Shown here: positions 1-11,050 of the stretch, one piece after another | Layout of the letters: every line of letters begins with the position of its first letter | How positions within the stretch are numbered: position 1 is the first letter of the stretch | NCBI GenBank assembly: GCA_963840565.1 | Contig: CAWIZH010000006.1 | Span: 62,001 to 126,000, forward strand | Length of the DNA stretch: 64,000 bases | Source of the DNA: VRUE01 sp963840565 | Lineage (GTDB): Bacteria; Actinomycetota; Thermoleophilia; Solirubrobacterales; 70-9 | Reading direction: 5' to 3' | Made by a program: the position numbers and the translations under genes | The notes under the pieces: generated by a model | Database searches by the model: none | Told to the model about the DNA's origin: nothing | Seen by the model: the letters and a program-made list of their open reading frames with translations, nothing else

Positions 1-135
1 CGGCCGGTTGTCCAAAAGCCGAACAATTTCGAAGTCGGGGCAGAAATTGGCTCCGGGACTACCGGCGCGCTCGCGTGGTTCCTCAAAGGAGAAGGCGAAA
101 CAACGGTCGCCGGAACCTACGCGGTAACCGGCTAG
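1..135 (+). CDS. C-terminal fragment of an unidentified protein
   Basis: A reading frame open from the first base ends at TAG 133-135 and gives 44 residues (ending WFLKGEGETTVAGTYAVTG). The start lies outside the window. No domain can be recognised in so short a piece. A strong hairpin follows at 161-199, which is consistent with the end of a transcription unit before the large exported-protein operon. The phase and the hairpin make a genuine gene end likely, but the function is unknown. Confidence 0.45.
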   Translation, partial: RPVVQKPNNFEVGAEIGSGTTGALAWFLKGEGETTVAGTYAVTG

Positions 136-160
136 CTCAACGCATCGTCCAGATGTCGAA

Positions 161-199
161 TCACGGCCTGGCCACTGGACTCAGCCGGCCAGGCCGTGA
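161..199. terminator. Intergenic hairpin, probable terminator
   Basis: Perfect 13-bp inverted repeat: tcacggcctggcc at 161-173 pairs with ggccaggccgtga at 187-199 across a 13-nt loop. It lies 26 nt after the stop of the upstream gene and before the ATG at 242. There is no T-tract, as is common for hairpins in high-GC actinobacteria. Confidence 0.55.
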
Positions 200-241
200 C
201 TTCGGCACATCCACCGTTGGCTCGATAGCCATCCACTTCAG

Positions 242-3200
242 ATGACGAACCAAACCCGAAACGGCAGGCGCTCGATGATTCGCTCCCCACTCAAGGCAAT
301 GTTTCGACTCGCGGTCCTGGCGGTAGCGATCTGCGGAATCGTCGCCGGTCCTGCGGCGGCCGCTCGGCCGCAGTTGCTCTGGCAGGTTCCCCCGAGCGGG
401 GAACCGGGCTCGGGTGGCGGGCAGCTCCATGGCCCGCGTGGCATCGCCACCGACCCCAGCACGGGCCACGTCTTCGTCGCCGACTCCGAAAACAGCCGGA
501 TCGACGAGTTCACCGCTTGGGGGGAATTCGTCAAGACCTGGGGCTGGGGCGTGGTCGCCTCGGGGCCAGACGACAAGCCGGGACCCAACGAGCGCCAGAA
601 AATCGCGATCGGCGCCGCGTCGGGGCACTTCTCGCTTGCCTATCTCAATACGAGTGGTGTCGGCGCTCATACACAGACCACCAGCGCAATCGCCTTCAAC
701 GCCTCCGCGGCAACGGTCCAGGCCGCCCTGGAGGCGCTCGAAAGCATCGGCCCTGGAGATGTCGCTGTCAGCGGTCCCGGCGGCGGCCCCTGGAACATCG
801 AATTCACCGGCGCATACAAAGACGCCGATGTCCTGCCGCTTGAGATCGTCGAATCCACGCTCAGCGGCGGGGCCGAAACGACGACCGTCGAAACGATTCA
901 GGACGGCGGCAGCTTCGAGGCCTGCATCGCGGCAAACGGGGATGTCTGCCAGGCCGGGCAGGCGGGCTACCTGGCGGGCGAGATGTTCAATCCGCTCGGC
1001 GTAGCCGTCGACGGCGAAGGTAACGTCTACGTTGACGAACTAGTTAGTGAAGGCTCCGAGCCCAGCTTCCGCGTGCAGAAGTTCGACTCCGAAGGCAACT
1101 TCGAGCTGATGATCGGCGGTGAAGTCAACAAGACGAGCAAAGAAAACGTCTGCACCAAGGCTCAGCTCGAAGGCGGTGACGTATGCGGTTCGGGGGTGCC
1201 GGGCGTAGCCGACGGCCAGTTCGCCGCGACCAACCAGTTTCTCTCGCATGCGATCTCGATCGGCCCGAGCGGCGATCTCTTCGTCGGCGACCTCGAACGG
1301 ATTCAGGAGTTCGAACCCGACGGGCACTTCAAAGCGGAAGTAAAAGTCCCCGGGGAGAGGATCCGCTCGCTGGAAGTAGACGGAACGGGCAACTTCTTCG
1401 TCACCTTCGGCGTCGGCGACACTTTCATTTTCAAGAACAACGTCCGCAAGCTGAACGCGGTCGGGGCCACCGTGTCCGAATTCCCGGTGGAAAACCCCCG
1501 CGATCTAGCGCTCGACAGCGATGGCCGGCTCTACGTCAGCGAAGGTCATTTTGGAGTATTGGTAGGAGAACGCCCGCGTGTGGACATCTTCGATGTCAAC
1601 GGCACCAAGCTGCTGCCGACAAAAGAAGAAGAAGAAGAGGCGAAAGAACTAAGCGAAAAAGGAGAAGCAGTCGAATTCTTTGCTGAAGCAACGAAAGGTG
1701 GAGAATTGCCGGGCCTTGCGGCCAGCAGCGCCTGCGGCATCGCTGGGTCCGACCTTTACGTCTCCAAATTCAACAACGGTGCTTCATCTCCGCGCGAAAG
1801 CGCCGTTCGGGCCTACGGCCCATCCCCCGACCCCTCGATCTGCCCGCCGCCCAAAGCCGCGCCGACGATCGCGGCGCAGTACGCAACCTCGGTAGATCCC
1901 GACGGGGCGACCGTGAAGGCGAACATCAACCCGCACTTCTGGGTCGACACCGCCTACTACGTCGAATACGGGACCGGGAAGTGCTCCGAAGGGGGCTGCA
2001 CCTCAAGGCAGCCCGTCGCCGCCGAATCGAAGCTGACCTCCCAGGTCTCAGGCCTGCCTGTCACCAGCGCCGGTGTCTTCATCGGCAACCTGCAACCCAA
2101 GACCACCTACCATTACCGCTTCGTCGCCAAGAGCGGTGGCGGCGGGCCGAGTGTCGGAGTCGGCGAAGCACATACCGAAGCCACCTTCACCACCCCGGCC
2201 CTGCCCACTCAGCCTCCAAGCCCCGACCCCTGCACCAACGCCTCCGTGCGCTACGGCGCCGGGGCCTTCCTGCCCGACTGCCGAGGCTATGAGATGGTCA
2301 GCCCGGACGAGAAGAACAACGTCGACATCGTGTCGCTGGGCACCTCGGTCGGCCTCCACGCTGCGCTGGATCAGAGCGCGAGCTCGGGCGAAGCGCTCAC
2401 CTACTCAGCCTACGGGTCCTTCGGGGATGTCAAAGGCGCACCCTATACCTCCCAGTACATGGCGACCCGCGGTGAAGGCGGCTGGTCCACCGATCCGATC
2501 TCCCCAGCGCGCGGCCTCAACATCACCGGTTCTCTCGTCAGCGAGTACCAGCAGTTCACTTCGGACCTCTGTAGCGGCTGGCTGGCCCACGACTCCGACC
2601 CGGTCTTGGCCGAAGGCGCGATCGAAGGCTTCGGCAACCTCTACCGCCGCGACGAAGCGCGCGAAGGTTGCCCCGCCGAAGGCGAAGGCTTCGAAGCGCT
2701 TACCACTGTCAAACCGCAGGAAGGCCAGCCGGAGGATTATTTCTCCTACCTTCAAGGCACCTCGGCCGACGGCCAAGTAGCGGCGTTCTTGGCCAACGAC
2801 AAGCTGACGGCCAACGCGGCGCCCCGCGCCGAACAACCTGGAGGATCCGCGAAATACCAGTGTTACGAAGCGACAGCGGGCAAAGTGAAGTTGATCAGCG
2901 TCCTGCCGAGCGGGCTGGCGAGCAAATCGGATTGCCGGGTCGGGACGGGAAGCGGAATCAGCCTACAAGAATCACTCCACAACGCCGTCTCCGAAGACGG
3001 CTCGCACATCTTCTGGACTGCCGCCCTTGAATCGGGCAGGGTCTACCTGCGCCTGAACGGCAAAAACCCGACAGTCGCCGTCTCCGAAGAAGGCGAAGCG
3101 CTCTCGGGCAAAACGAACGCCTCGCGATTCCTCACGGCAGCGGCCGACGGCTCCAAGGCAATCTACGCGGTCGGCAACTTGGAAAACGGCGGCGACCTCT

Positions 3201-4273
3201 ACGAATTCGACAGCCAGAGCAAAGCCTCGACCCTGATCGCCCACAAGGTCATGGGCATCCTCGGCGCAAGCGAGGACGCCTCGCGGGTCTACCTGGTCTC
3301 CGAAGAAGGGCTCGACGGGGCACCGGCCGGCAGCCCCAACCTCTACCTCTACGACGCGTCGGGCGGCGGCGGCCTCCGCTTCGTTGCGGTGCTTTCGGAC
3401 GGTGACCTGTCCCAGTCCGGGTTCTTTCATTCGCCCGTCCACCTCGAGCCTTCGTTCCACACCGCGCGGGTCTCTCCCGACGGCCTCTCGGCGACCTTCA
3501 CGTCGGCCGGCAGCCCGACCGGCTATGACAACACCGACGCCAACAGCGGCAAGCCAGACGCCGAGGTGTACGTCTATGACGCCAATGCCGAAGGCGGCGA
3601 AGGCAAACTCGCCTGCGTCTCCTGCAACCCGACCAACGCACGGCCCGCGGGAAGTGAACTGGAAATCCTGGCTCATCAATCGGGAACCTGGGCCGCCGCC
3701 CAGATCCCGACCTGGCCGACCCAGCTCTACGCCTCCCGCCCCCTCTCCGCAGACGGCAACCGCCTCTTCTTCGAGAGCTTCGAGTCCCTCGTCCCCCGCG
3801 ACTCAAACGGGGCTCAGGACGTCTATGAGTGGGAGGCCCCCGGCACTGGGAGCTGCGAAGAATCCTCAACCTCCTACAGCCCCCCCAACGGCGGCTGCCT
3901 GTTCCTGATCTCCTCCGGACAGAGCCCAACGGGCTCTGAATTCATCGACGCCTCCACCGACGGCAGGGATGTCTTCTTCACCACCGCCCAGAGCCTGGTC
4001 GGACAAGACAGTGGCCTGATCGACGTCTATGACGCGAGAGCCGGCGGCGGCTTCCCGGCACCGACTACCCCGCCGGTCTCCTGCGAAGGGGAAGCCTGCC
4101 AGTCCCCGCCTGCACCGCCCGATGACCCGACTGCCGCCTCCGCTTCCTTCGAAGGAGCGGGCAACGTGATCGGGGTGCCGGCGAAGAAGAAGCACACCAA
4201 GCACGCCCATAAGAAACGACACAAGAAGGCGCGACACGCAGGCCACAAACGCCAACGGAGGAACTCGAGATGA
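242..4273 (+). CDS. Giant exported NHL-repeat / PD40-like beta-propeller protein
   Basis: 1343 residues. An export signal is visible: basic n-region, then a hydrophobic stretch from about residue 20 ending near AAA-ARP at 40; an in-frame ATG at residue 12 is an alternative start. NHL-type blades lie near residues 60-90 (GIATDPSTGHVFVADSENSR) and 250-265. An FN3-like segment near 540-660 contains YHYRF. From about 680 there are repeated TolB/PD40-like blades of the form S-x-DG-x-x-x-F/Y (near 916, 966, 1077, 1168, 1237). The last about 35 residues are strongly basic (KKKHTKHAHKKRHKK type). The stop overlaps the next start as ATGA, so translation is coupled. It is paralogous along its length to the gene at 7107-11050. 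Probable cell-surface or secreted protein; substrate unknown. Confidence 0.8.
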   Translation: MTNQTRNGRRSMIRSPLKAMFRLAVLAVAICGIVAGPAAAARPQLLWQVPPSGEPGSGGGQLHGPRGIATDPSTGHVFVADSENSRIDEFTAWGEFVKTWGWGVVASGPDDKPGPNERQKIAIGAASGHFSLAYLNTSGVGAHTQTTSAIAFNASAATVQAALEALESIGPGDVAVSGPGGGPWNIEFTGAYKDADVLPLEIVESTLSGGAETTTVETIQDGGSFEACIAANGDVCQAGQAGYLAGEMFNPLGVAVDGEGNVYVDELVSEGSEPSFRVQKFDSEGNFELMIGGEVNKTSKENVCTKAQLEGGDVCGSGVPGVADGQFAATNQFLSHAISIGPSGDLFVGDLERIQEFEPDGHFKAEVKVPGERIRSLEVDGTGNFFVTFGVGDTFIFKNNVRKLNAVGATVSEFPVENPRDLALDSDGRLYVSEGHFGVLVGERPRVDIFDVNGTKLLPTKEEEEEAKELSEKGEAVEFFAEATKGGELPGLAASSACGIAGSDLYVSKFNNGASSPRESAVRAYGPSPDPSICPPPKAAPTIAAQYATSVDPDGATVKANINPHFWVDTAYYVEYGTGKCSEGGCTSRQPVAAESKLTSQVSGLPVTSAGVFIGNLQPKTTYHYRFVAKSGGGGPSVGVGEAHTEATFTTPALPTQPPSPDPCTNASVRYGAGAFLPDCRGYEMVSPDEKNNVDIVSLGTSVGLHAALDQSASSGEALTYSAYGSFGDVKGAPYTSQYMATRGEGGWSTDPISPARGLNITGSLVSEYQQFTSDLCSGWLAHDSDPVLAEGAIEGFGNLYRRDEAREGCPAEGEGFEALTTVKPQEGQPEDYFSYLQGTSADGQVAAFLANDKLTANAAPRAEQPGGSAKYQCYEATAGKVKLISVLPSGLASKSDCRVGTGSGISLQESLHNAVSEDGSHIFWTAALESGRVYLRLNGKNPTVAVSEEGEALSGKTNASRFLTAAADGSKAIYAVGNLENGGDLYEFDSQSKASTLIAHKVMGILGASEDASRVYLVSEEGLDGAPAGSPNLYLYDASGGGGLRFVAVLSDGDLSQSGFFHSPVHLEPSFHTARVSPDGLSATFTSAGSPTGYDNTDANSGKPDAEVYVYDANAEGGEGKLACVSCNPTNARPAGSELEILAHQSGTWAAAQIPTWPTQLYASRPLSADGNRLFFESFESLVPRDSNGAQDVYEWEAPGTGSCEESSTSYSPPNGGCLFLISSGQSPTGSEFIDASTDGRDVFFTTAQSLVGQDSGLIDVYDARAGGGFPAPTTPPVSCEGEACQSPPAPPDDPTAASASFEGAGNVIGVPAKKKHTKHAHKKRHKKARHAGHKRQRRNSR

Positions 4274-7110
4274 AGCCGCTCCTACGCACCCTGTTGCTGA
4301 CCGCGGCCGCCGCACTCTGCCTGGCGGCTCCCGCCCAGGCGGACTTCGGCTTCTCCCACCTCGACCTCACCTTCAACGGCGCCGACGGCTCGACCCAGTC
4401 CAAGGCCGGATCGCACCCCTTCTCGATGAACAACACGATCGACTTCAACACGGCGACCGTTCCTGGCTTCGGAGAAGCCCCCGATGGGGCACCCAAGGAC
4501 CTGAAGATCGATCTGCCGCCGGGCCTCGCCGGCGTGCCCAAGGCGGTGCCGGCCTGCGCGGCAGCCGAATTCATCCGCACTCCAGAAGGAGGGCCCTCTT
4601 GCGCCGCCAGCACGGCGCTCGGGGTTGCCACCTTGAAGGTTGCCATTGGCGTGGAAGCGCCAGCCACTTACCACGTCGCCCTCTACAACCTCGTGCCGCC
4701 CCCGGGAGTCGCCTCGAAGCTCGGCTTCGCGGTGCTGAACGAGCCGGTGACGATTGAAGTCGGCCTCAAGCCCGAACCCCCGTACAACATCGAGGCCACG
4801 CTGCACAACATCCCCCAGCCGGTGCGCGTCTACGGCTCCGCGGTGGACGTCTGGGGCAACCCCGCGAGCCCCGAACACGACGCGGAACGGGGCCGCTGCG
4901 TGACCAGCGCAGCGGAAGACAAATGCCCGACCACGGTCGAAGAAACCCCCTTCCTCACCCTTCCCACCCATTGTGGCGAAGCGCTGCCGACGATCTTCGC
5001 GGCCGACTCCTGGCAGGAACCGGAACACACGGTAAGCGAGGAGATCTTCACCCACGACGGCTCCGAACCCCCGGCTCCGCTGGGAATGACCGGCTGCCTC
5101 ACCCTGCCCTTCGAACCGGCGATCCACGCCCAGCCGACGAGCAAGGCGGCGCAATCGCCCAGCGGCTTGGACTTCAGTCTCGACGTCGAAGACGAAGGCA
5201 TCTCCTCGTCCGACGGGATCGCCGAGTCCGATATCCGCAAGGCCGAAGTCACCCTGCCCGAGGGCTTCTCAACGAACCCCTCGCTTGCCGAAGGGCTGAA
5301 CGTCTGCACAGAAGATGACCTGGCCCGGGAGACAGCCTTCTCCGACGCCGGAGCGGGCTGCCCCAACGCCTCCAAGGTCGGCACGGTGGAAGTGCTGAGC
5401 CCGCTGGTCGACGAATCGATCGACGGCTCCCTCTACGTTGCCAAGCCCTACGAGAACCCCTTCCACAGCCTCCTCGCCCTCTACATCGTGGTCAAGAACC
5501 CGACGCTTGGCGTGATCGTCAAGCAGCCGCTGGAGGTCAAGCCCGACCCGGTGACGGGCCGGCTGACCACGGTGGCAGAAGAACTGCCCCAGCTCCCCTT
5601 CAGCCACTTTCGCCTGCACTTCCGCGAGGGCACGAGGAGCCCGCTCGCCACTCCGCCGCTTTGCGGTACCTACAACGCTGAAGCGACGCTCACCCCGTGG
5701 TCAGGTGCGCCGCCGTTCACCACGACCTCGGCCTTCCAGATCGTCTCGGGCCCGAACAACGGGCCCTGCCCAACGGGTGGCACACCGCCCTTCCACCCCG
5801 GCCTCGCGGCCGGCACCCTTAACAACGCCGCCGGGCACTTCTCCCCCTTCAACCTCAGGCTCTCCCGCCAGGACGGCGAACAGGAGATCACCCACTTCTC
5901 GATCAAGCTGCCGCCGGGAATCGTCGGCAAGCTGGCCGGGATTCCGTATTGCTCCGAGGCCCAGATCGCACAGGCGAAGGCGAGGACGGGGCCGCACGGG
6001 GGCCAGGAAGAGATCGACAGCCCCTCCTGTCCGGCCGCCTCCCAGATCGGCCGCACCCTGGCCGGCTCGGGAGTGGGCCCATCGCTTGCCTACGCGCCGG
6101 GCAAGGTCTACCTCGCCGGCCCCTATCACGGCTCCAATCTCTCGATGGTGGCGATCACCGCCGCCAAGGTCGGCCCCTTTGACCTCGGCACGGTCGTGGT
6201 GCGGGAGGCCTTCAAGATCGATCCCGAAACAGCGGAAGTCTTCGTCGACTCCACCGGGTCCGATCCGATCCCCCACATCATCGAGGGGATTCCGGTTCAC
6301 CTGCGCGATATCCGCGCCTACGTCGATCGCCCCGAATTCGTGCTCAACCCGACCGACTGCACGAGGACCTCTACCGCCTCCACTCTGCTGGGGAGCGGCC
6401 TCGATTTTGGCTCTGAAGCAGACGACCGTCCGGTAACGGTCTCAACTCCCTTCCAGGCAGCCGATTGCGCCGCACTTCCCTTCAAGCCGCGGCTTGCCCT
6501 GAAGTTGCAGGGAGGGACCAGGCGAGGCGACTACCCGGCGTTCAAAGCGACTCTCAACATGAACGGGATCGGCGAAGCCGGCATCCAGCAGGCCCAGGTC
6601 ACCCTGCCCAAGTCCGAGTTCATCGCCAACGCCCACTTCAACACGATCTGCACCAGGGTCCAGTTCAAGGCGGGGGCCGGAAACGGGGCGGAGTGCCCGG
6701 CCGGATCGATCTACGGCAAAGCCAGGGCGACTACGCCGATCCTTGGAGAACCGCTCACGGGCCCGGTTTTCCTGCGCTCCTCTGAGCACCAGCTGCCCGA
6801 CCTGGTTGTCGCCCTGCACAACGCGCAGATCGACTTCGTCTTGGACGGCCACGTCGACTCGGTCAAAGGCAAGCTGCGCAACACCTTCGAAGCGGCCCCA
6901 GACGCACCCGTTTCCTCCTTCGTCTTGGAAATGCAGGGAGGCAAGAAGGGCCTGTTCGAAAACTCGACCAACCTCTGCGCGGCCACCCACAAGGCGATCG
7001 CCTCCTTCACCGGGCAAAACGGCAAGCGCCACGAATTCAACCCGGTGGTCAAGGCGAAGTGCCCGAAGGCCAGGGGGAAGAAGAGAAGCGGACGAAGAAG
7101 CCGGCGATGA
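4270..7110 (+). CDS. Large exported repeat protein, unknown function
   Basis: 946 residues with a clear signal peptide (MKPLLRTLLLTAAAALCLAAPAQA). I do not recognise a named family. The body holds about four imperfect repeats near residues 75-140, 320-480, 540-730 and 765-930, each built as L-P-x-G/S-F-x-x-N/G, a cysteine region, then xCPxxSxIGxxxxxxPxL and a VY-x-A/G-x-P strand. The repeat and cysteine pattern suggests an extracellular adhesin-like or structural protein, which is inference. The C-terminus is polybasic (KCPKARGKKRSGRRSRR), as in both neighbours. Start and stop overlap the flanking genes by 4 nt (ATGA), so the three exported proteins are probably made together from one mRNA. 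Confidence 0.75.
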   Translation: MKPLLRTLLLTAAAALCLAAPAQADFGFSHLDLTFNGADGSTQSKAGSHPFSMNNTIDFNTATVPGFGEAPDGAPKDLKIDLPPGLAGVPKAVPACAAAEFIRTPEGGPSCAASTALGVATLKVAIGVEAPATYHVALYNLVPPPGVASKLGFAVLNEPVTIEVGLKPEPPYNIEATLHNIPQPVRVYGSAVDVWGNPASPEHDAERGRCVTSAAEDKCPTTVEETPFLTLPTHCGEALPTIFAADSWQEPEHTVSEEIFTHDGSEPPAPLGMTGCLTLPFEPAIHAQPTSKAAQSPSGLDFSLDVEDEGISSSDGIAESDIRKAEVTLPEGFSTNPSLAEGLNVCTEDDLARETAFSDAGAGCPNASKVGTVEVLSPLVDESIDGSLYVAKPYENPFHSLLALYIVVKNPTLGVIVKQPLEVKPDPVTGRLTTVAEELPQLPFSHFRLHFREGTRSPLATPPLCGTYNAEATLTPWSGAPPFTTTSAFQIVSGPNNGPCPTGGTPPFHPGLAAGTLNNAAGHFSPFNLRLSRQDGEQEITHFSIKLPPGIVGKLAGIPYCSEAQIAQAKARTGPHGGQEEIDSPSCPAASQIGRTLAGSGVGPSLAYAPGKVYLAGPYHGSNLSMVAITAAKVGPFDLGTVVVREAFKIDPETAEVFVDSTGSDPIPHIIEGIPVHLRDIRAYVDRPEFVLNPTDCTRTSTASTLLGSGLDFGSEADDRPVTVSTPFQAADCAALPFKPRLALKLQGGTRRGDYPAFKATLNMNGIGEAGIQQAQVTLPKSEFIANAHFNTICTRVQFKAGAGNGAECPAGSIYGKARATTPILGEPLTGPVFLRSSEHQLPDLVVALHNAQIDFVLDGHVDSVKGKLRNTFEAAPDAPVSSFVLEMQGGKKGLFENSTNLCAATHKAIASFTGQNGKRHEFNPVVKAKCPKARGKKRSGRRSRR

Positions 7111-10100
7111 AGCGGATCGCACCAATCCTCCTCTCGGTGGTGGCTGGTGCGTTGTGGATGGTTTCCCCGGCCTCGGCCGAGCGCCCGCCTTTGTTCTGGC
7201 AGGCGCCGGAAGACGGGGCGCGGGGGACCGCGGCGGGACGCCTGACTGACCCTGGGGGCGCCGCGACCGATCCGGACAGTGGCCACGTCTTCGTCGCCGA
7301 TCGCACCAGGGTCGACGAGTTCGATGCCTATGGGCAGTTCGTCAAGACCTGGGGCTGGGGGGTCGTCGCTTCGGGACCCGACGACGAGGCGCCGAAAAAC
7401 GAGCGCCAGGAGGTCGCGATCGGAGCTGCGGCGGGCACCTTTGCGCTCGACTTCCTGAACACGGCCGGCGACGGCAACTCTTTTCAGCAGGTCACGACCC
7501 GATCTCCTTCGACGCCCCGGCGGCAACGGTGCAGGGCGCCTTGGAAGCCCTTCCGAGCATCGGCGACGGCGGCGTCAGCGTCCACGGTCCGAACGGCGGA
7601 CCGTGGACGGTCGAATTCATCGCAAGCCTCGCGGACACCGAGATCCTGCCGCTGAAGATCGTCGAGTCGAAACTCAGCGGGGGCACCGAAACAGCGGCCG
7701 TGAACGCGATCCAGGACGGCGGCAGCTTCGAGGTGTGTACGCCGGCCAAAGGAGATATATGCGAGGCGGGCCAGGCGGGCTATCGGGCGGGAGAGATCTT
7801 CCACCCCCAGGGGATCGCAATCGACGCCGCCGGCAATGTCTACGTCGACGAACCGACCACCGGTGGGGCGGGCGAAGAACCCAGCTACCGAGTCCAGAAG
7901 TTCGATTCCGAAGGCCGCTTCCTGTTGATGCTTGGCGGCGAAGTCAACAAGACGACCGGCGAAGACGTCTGCACCGTGGCCCAGCAGGAAGGGGGGGATG
8001 TGTGTGGAGTGGGCGTTCCCGGGAAAGACCAGGCCAGCTTCAAATCCACACCCAGTAGGGGTGCCACGATCGCCGTCGGGCCCGAAGGCAACCTCTTTGC
8101 CGGCGACGTCGAACGGATTCTCGAGTTCGACCCCAGCGGTGCCTTCGCGGACGAAGTCAAAGTCCCGGGCGAGACGATCCAGTCACTGGCAATGGACAGC
8201 GGCGGCAACTTCTACGTGACACTCGCCGAAGGGTTCGCGAACTCCAAAGCCGATGTCCACAAGCTGGGCCCGAGCGGCGCGCCGCTCAATGTCGCCTTTT
8301 CCGCGATCAGCCCAAGGGCGGTGGCGGTTGACGCCGCTGGCGACGTCTTCGCCATCGACAACGTTGTTGGAAGTCAGGAACGCGTTCGTGAGTTCAAGGC
8401 CGATGGGACCCAGATCCTCCCGACTAAAGAAGAAGAGGACGAAGACAAAAAAGCTGAAGAAGAAGGCACCTCTTTCAAAGTGTTTCTCGAGACGAACTCG
8501 TTTGCCGGCTTCCAGTGGACTGGCCTGGCAACCGGCAGCGGCTGTGGCATCGCCGGCAGCGACCTCTACGTCCTCGGCGTAAATCGAACCGACCACGAAA
8601 GCGTGCTGCGCGCCTATGGCTCGCCGCCGGACCCGACGGTCTGCGATCCGCCCAAAGCGCCACCGACGATCGTCTCCCAGTACGCCACGTCAGCCGATTC
8701 CGACGGGGCGACGCTGAAGGCGCAGATCAATCCGCGCTTCTGGCCCGACACGACATATCGCGTGGAATACGGGACCGGCAAGTGCTCCGAAGGAGGCTGT
8801 CCGAGCAGTACCGCGTCCTCGTTGCTGGGCCAGGCGGTGAACGCCAATGTCACCACGACGGGCGTCACCCTCATCGGTCTGCAGGCGAACACGACCTACC
8901 ACTACCGCTTTGTCTCACAGAGCTCCGGCGGTGGGCCGACGACGGGCGTCGGAGCAGGGGAGGAAGCAACCTTCACCACGCCTGCCGTGCCGGTCCCGCC
9001 TCCCAATCCAGACCTATGCGCGAACGCCTCGTTCCGCGCCGGCCGCTCAGCCAGCCTGCCCGACTGCCGGGCCTATGAGATGGTCAGCCCGGTCGAGAAG
9101 AACAACGCCGACGTCTTCGCGCTCTTCAACTCGATCGGCGACCGCGCCGACTTCGATCAGAGCGCCGTCTCGGGAGAAAAGATCACCTACTCGGTCGCCC
9201 GCGCTTTCGGCGACTCCCAGTCTGCCCCTTACACCTCCCAGTACATCGCCAGCCGTGATCCGCAAGGCTGGTCCAGTCACTCGATCTCACCCCCCCGCGG
9301 CCTCTCGATAACCGGCAACGCCTCGCTTGACTCGTCGTTCACCGCGTTCTCCCCGGATCTCTGCGATGCCTGGCTCTCACATGACACCGACCCGCCCCTG
9401 GCGGAAGGCGCGGCAGAAGGCTTCGCCAACCTCTACCGCCGCCGCAACTGCGGTGAAGAGGGCTATGAGGCGATCACCACTGCCAAACCACCCACACCCG
9501 AAACCATCCCTGCGACATACGAACCCAGGCTGCAGGGTGTCTCTGCCGACGGCAGCCGCGCGGTCTTCCGGGCCGGCGCCAAACTCACCGCCAACGCTGC
9601 CAGTGGCGTCAAACAGCAGTGCTACGAAGCTTTCGCGGGCAAACTGCGGCTGGTCAGCCTCTTGCCCGCCGGCCCGCCGAGCAAACTCGACTGTTCGATC
9701 GGCTCCGACAATGCCGGAATCCGCCAAGGGAGTCTCAGCCATGCGGTTTCCGACGACGGCTCGCGGATCTTCTGGACAGCGGGCGCCGCAGTCAGCGCGG
9801 GCCAGGTATTCGTTCGCATCGACGGCAAAAATCCGACCGTCGCAGTCTCCGAAGCCGGCGAAGCGCTTTCCGGCGTCTCGCAGGAATCTCGGTTTCTGAC
9901 CGCCTCTCCGGACGGCTCCAAGGCGATCTACTCGACCGGCAGCATTTCAGCGGGCAAAGCGGACCTATACGAATTTGTCGTTGACTCGAAATCGACCCAC
10001 CTGATCGCCCATCGCTTCAAGGGACTGCTTGGCGCAGGCGACGATGCTTCCCGGATCTATTTCGTTTCCGAAGAAGCGCTCGGAGGACTGAACGCCGAAG

Positions 10101-11050
10101 GGAGGTCGGCCGCCGGCGGCGAGCCCAATCTCTATCTCCATGAGGCAGGGGGCGGGCTGACCTTCATCGGAACGCTGTCCACGGCCGACGTGCTTCTCAG
10201 CGGAGGAACGGCCAAGTCGCCGGTCAGCCTTGAACCCCGCAACCACGCCGCCCGAGTCAGCCCCGACGGCGAGCACGCAGCCTTTCTCTCGACCGGCAGC
10301 CCGACCGGCTTTGACAACACCGACGCCAACAGCGGCGAGCCCGATGCCGAGGTCTACGTCTATGACGCGCAGGCGCAGTCCCTTCACTGCGTTTCCTGTG
10401 ATCCGAGCGGCATTCGTCCGTCGGGCCGCGAAGTCGCGGAAGGCATCAACGCGGGGGTCGGCCTCTGGGCCGCCGCCCTGATTCCCGGGCAATACCAGCT
10501 CTACGGGTCCCGCCCACTCTCAACCGATGGACGACGCCTCTTCTTCGAAAGCTTCGAGGCCCTCGTGCCGCACGACTCCAACCGCACCCTCGATGTCTAC
10601 GAGTGGGAGGCCCCGGGGGCGGGCAGCTGCGAGGAATCCTCCCCGGCCTACAGTGCTCCAAGCGGCGGGTGCCTCAGCCTGATCTCCTCGGGACAAAGCT
10701 CCGCCGCTTCGGAATTCATCGACGCCTCCGTTGACGGCTCAGATGTCTTCATCCGCACCGGCCAGAGCCTCGTCGGCCAGGACCAAGGTCTGATCGACCT
10801 CTATGACGCAAGGGTCGGTGGCGGCTTTCCGCTCCCTCAAGGCCCACCGGCGGCCTGCGAAGGCGAAGCTTGCCAGTCTCCGTCGGCTCCGCCCAACGAT
10901 CCGACGGCGGCATCGGCTTCCTTCGAAGGCGGCGGGAACCTGGTCGAAGAGCGGAACGCGCGCTGCCCAAAGGGCAAGTTGCGGCGCAAGGGCCGCTGTC
11001 GGGCCAAGCGGCACAAGGTGCACCATGGGCGCCACGCCCGCGGTCGATGA
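7107..11050 (+). CDS. Second giant exported NHL/PD40-like protein (one-base frameshift)
   Basis: Starts at ATG 7107 (MKRIAPILLSVVAGALWMV, signal peptide), overlapping the previous stop by 4 nt. It aligns along its length with the protein at 242-4273: NHL start, FN3-like segment with YHYRF, DG-containing propeller blades and a basic tail (KGKLRRKGRCRAKRHKVHH). The frame breaks near 7497-7500: reading through gives ...QQVTTRSPSTPRR, whereas adding one C after gtcacgacc restores ...VTTPISFDAPAATVQGALEAL, matching the paralogue's IAFNASAATVQAALEAL. Corrected length is about 1314 residues; the rest of the frame is intact to TGA 11050. Sequencing error or a very recent mutation is more likely than an old pseudogene. 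Confidence 0.75.

Noticed and set aside
7107..11050. Old pseudogene
   Set aside because: Only one base is missing; more than 1100 codons downstream remain open and keep all repeats and the basic tail.
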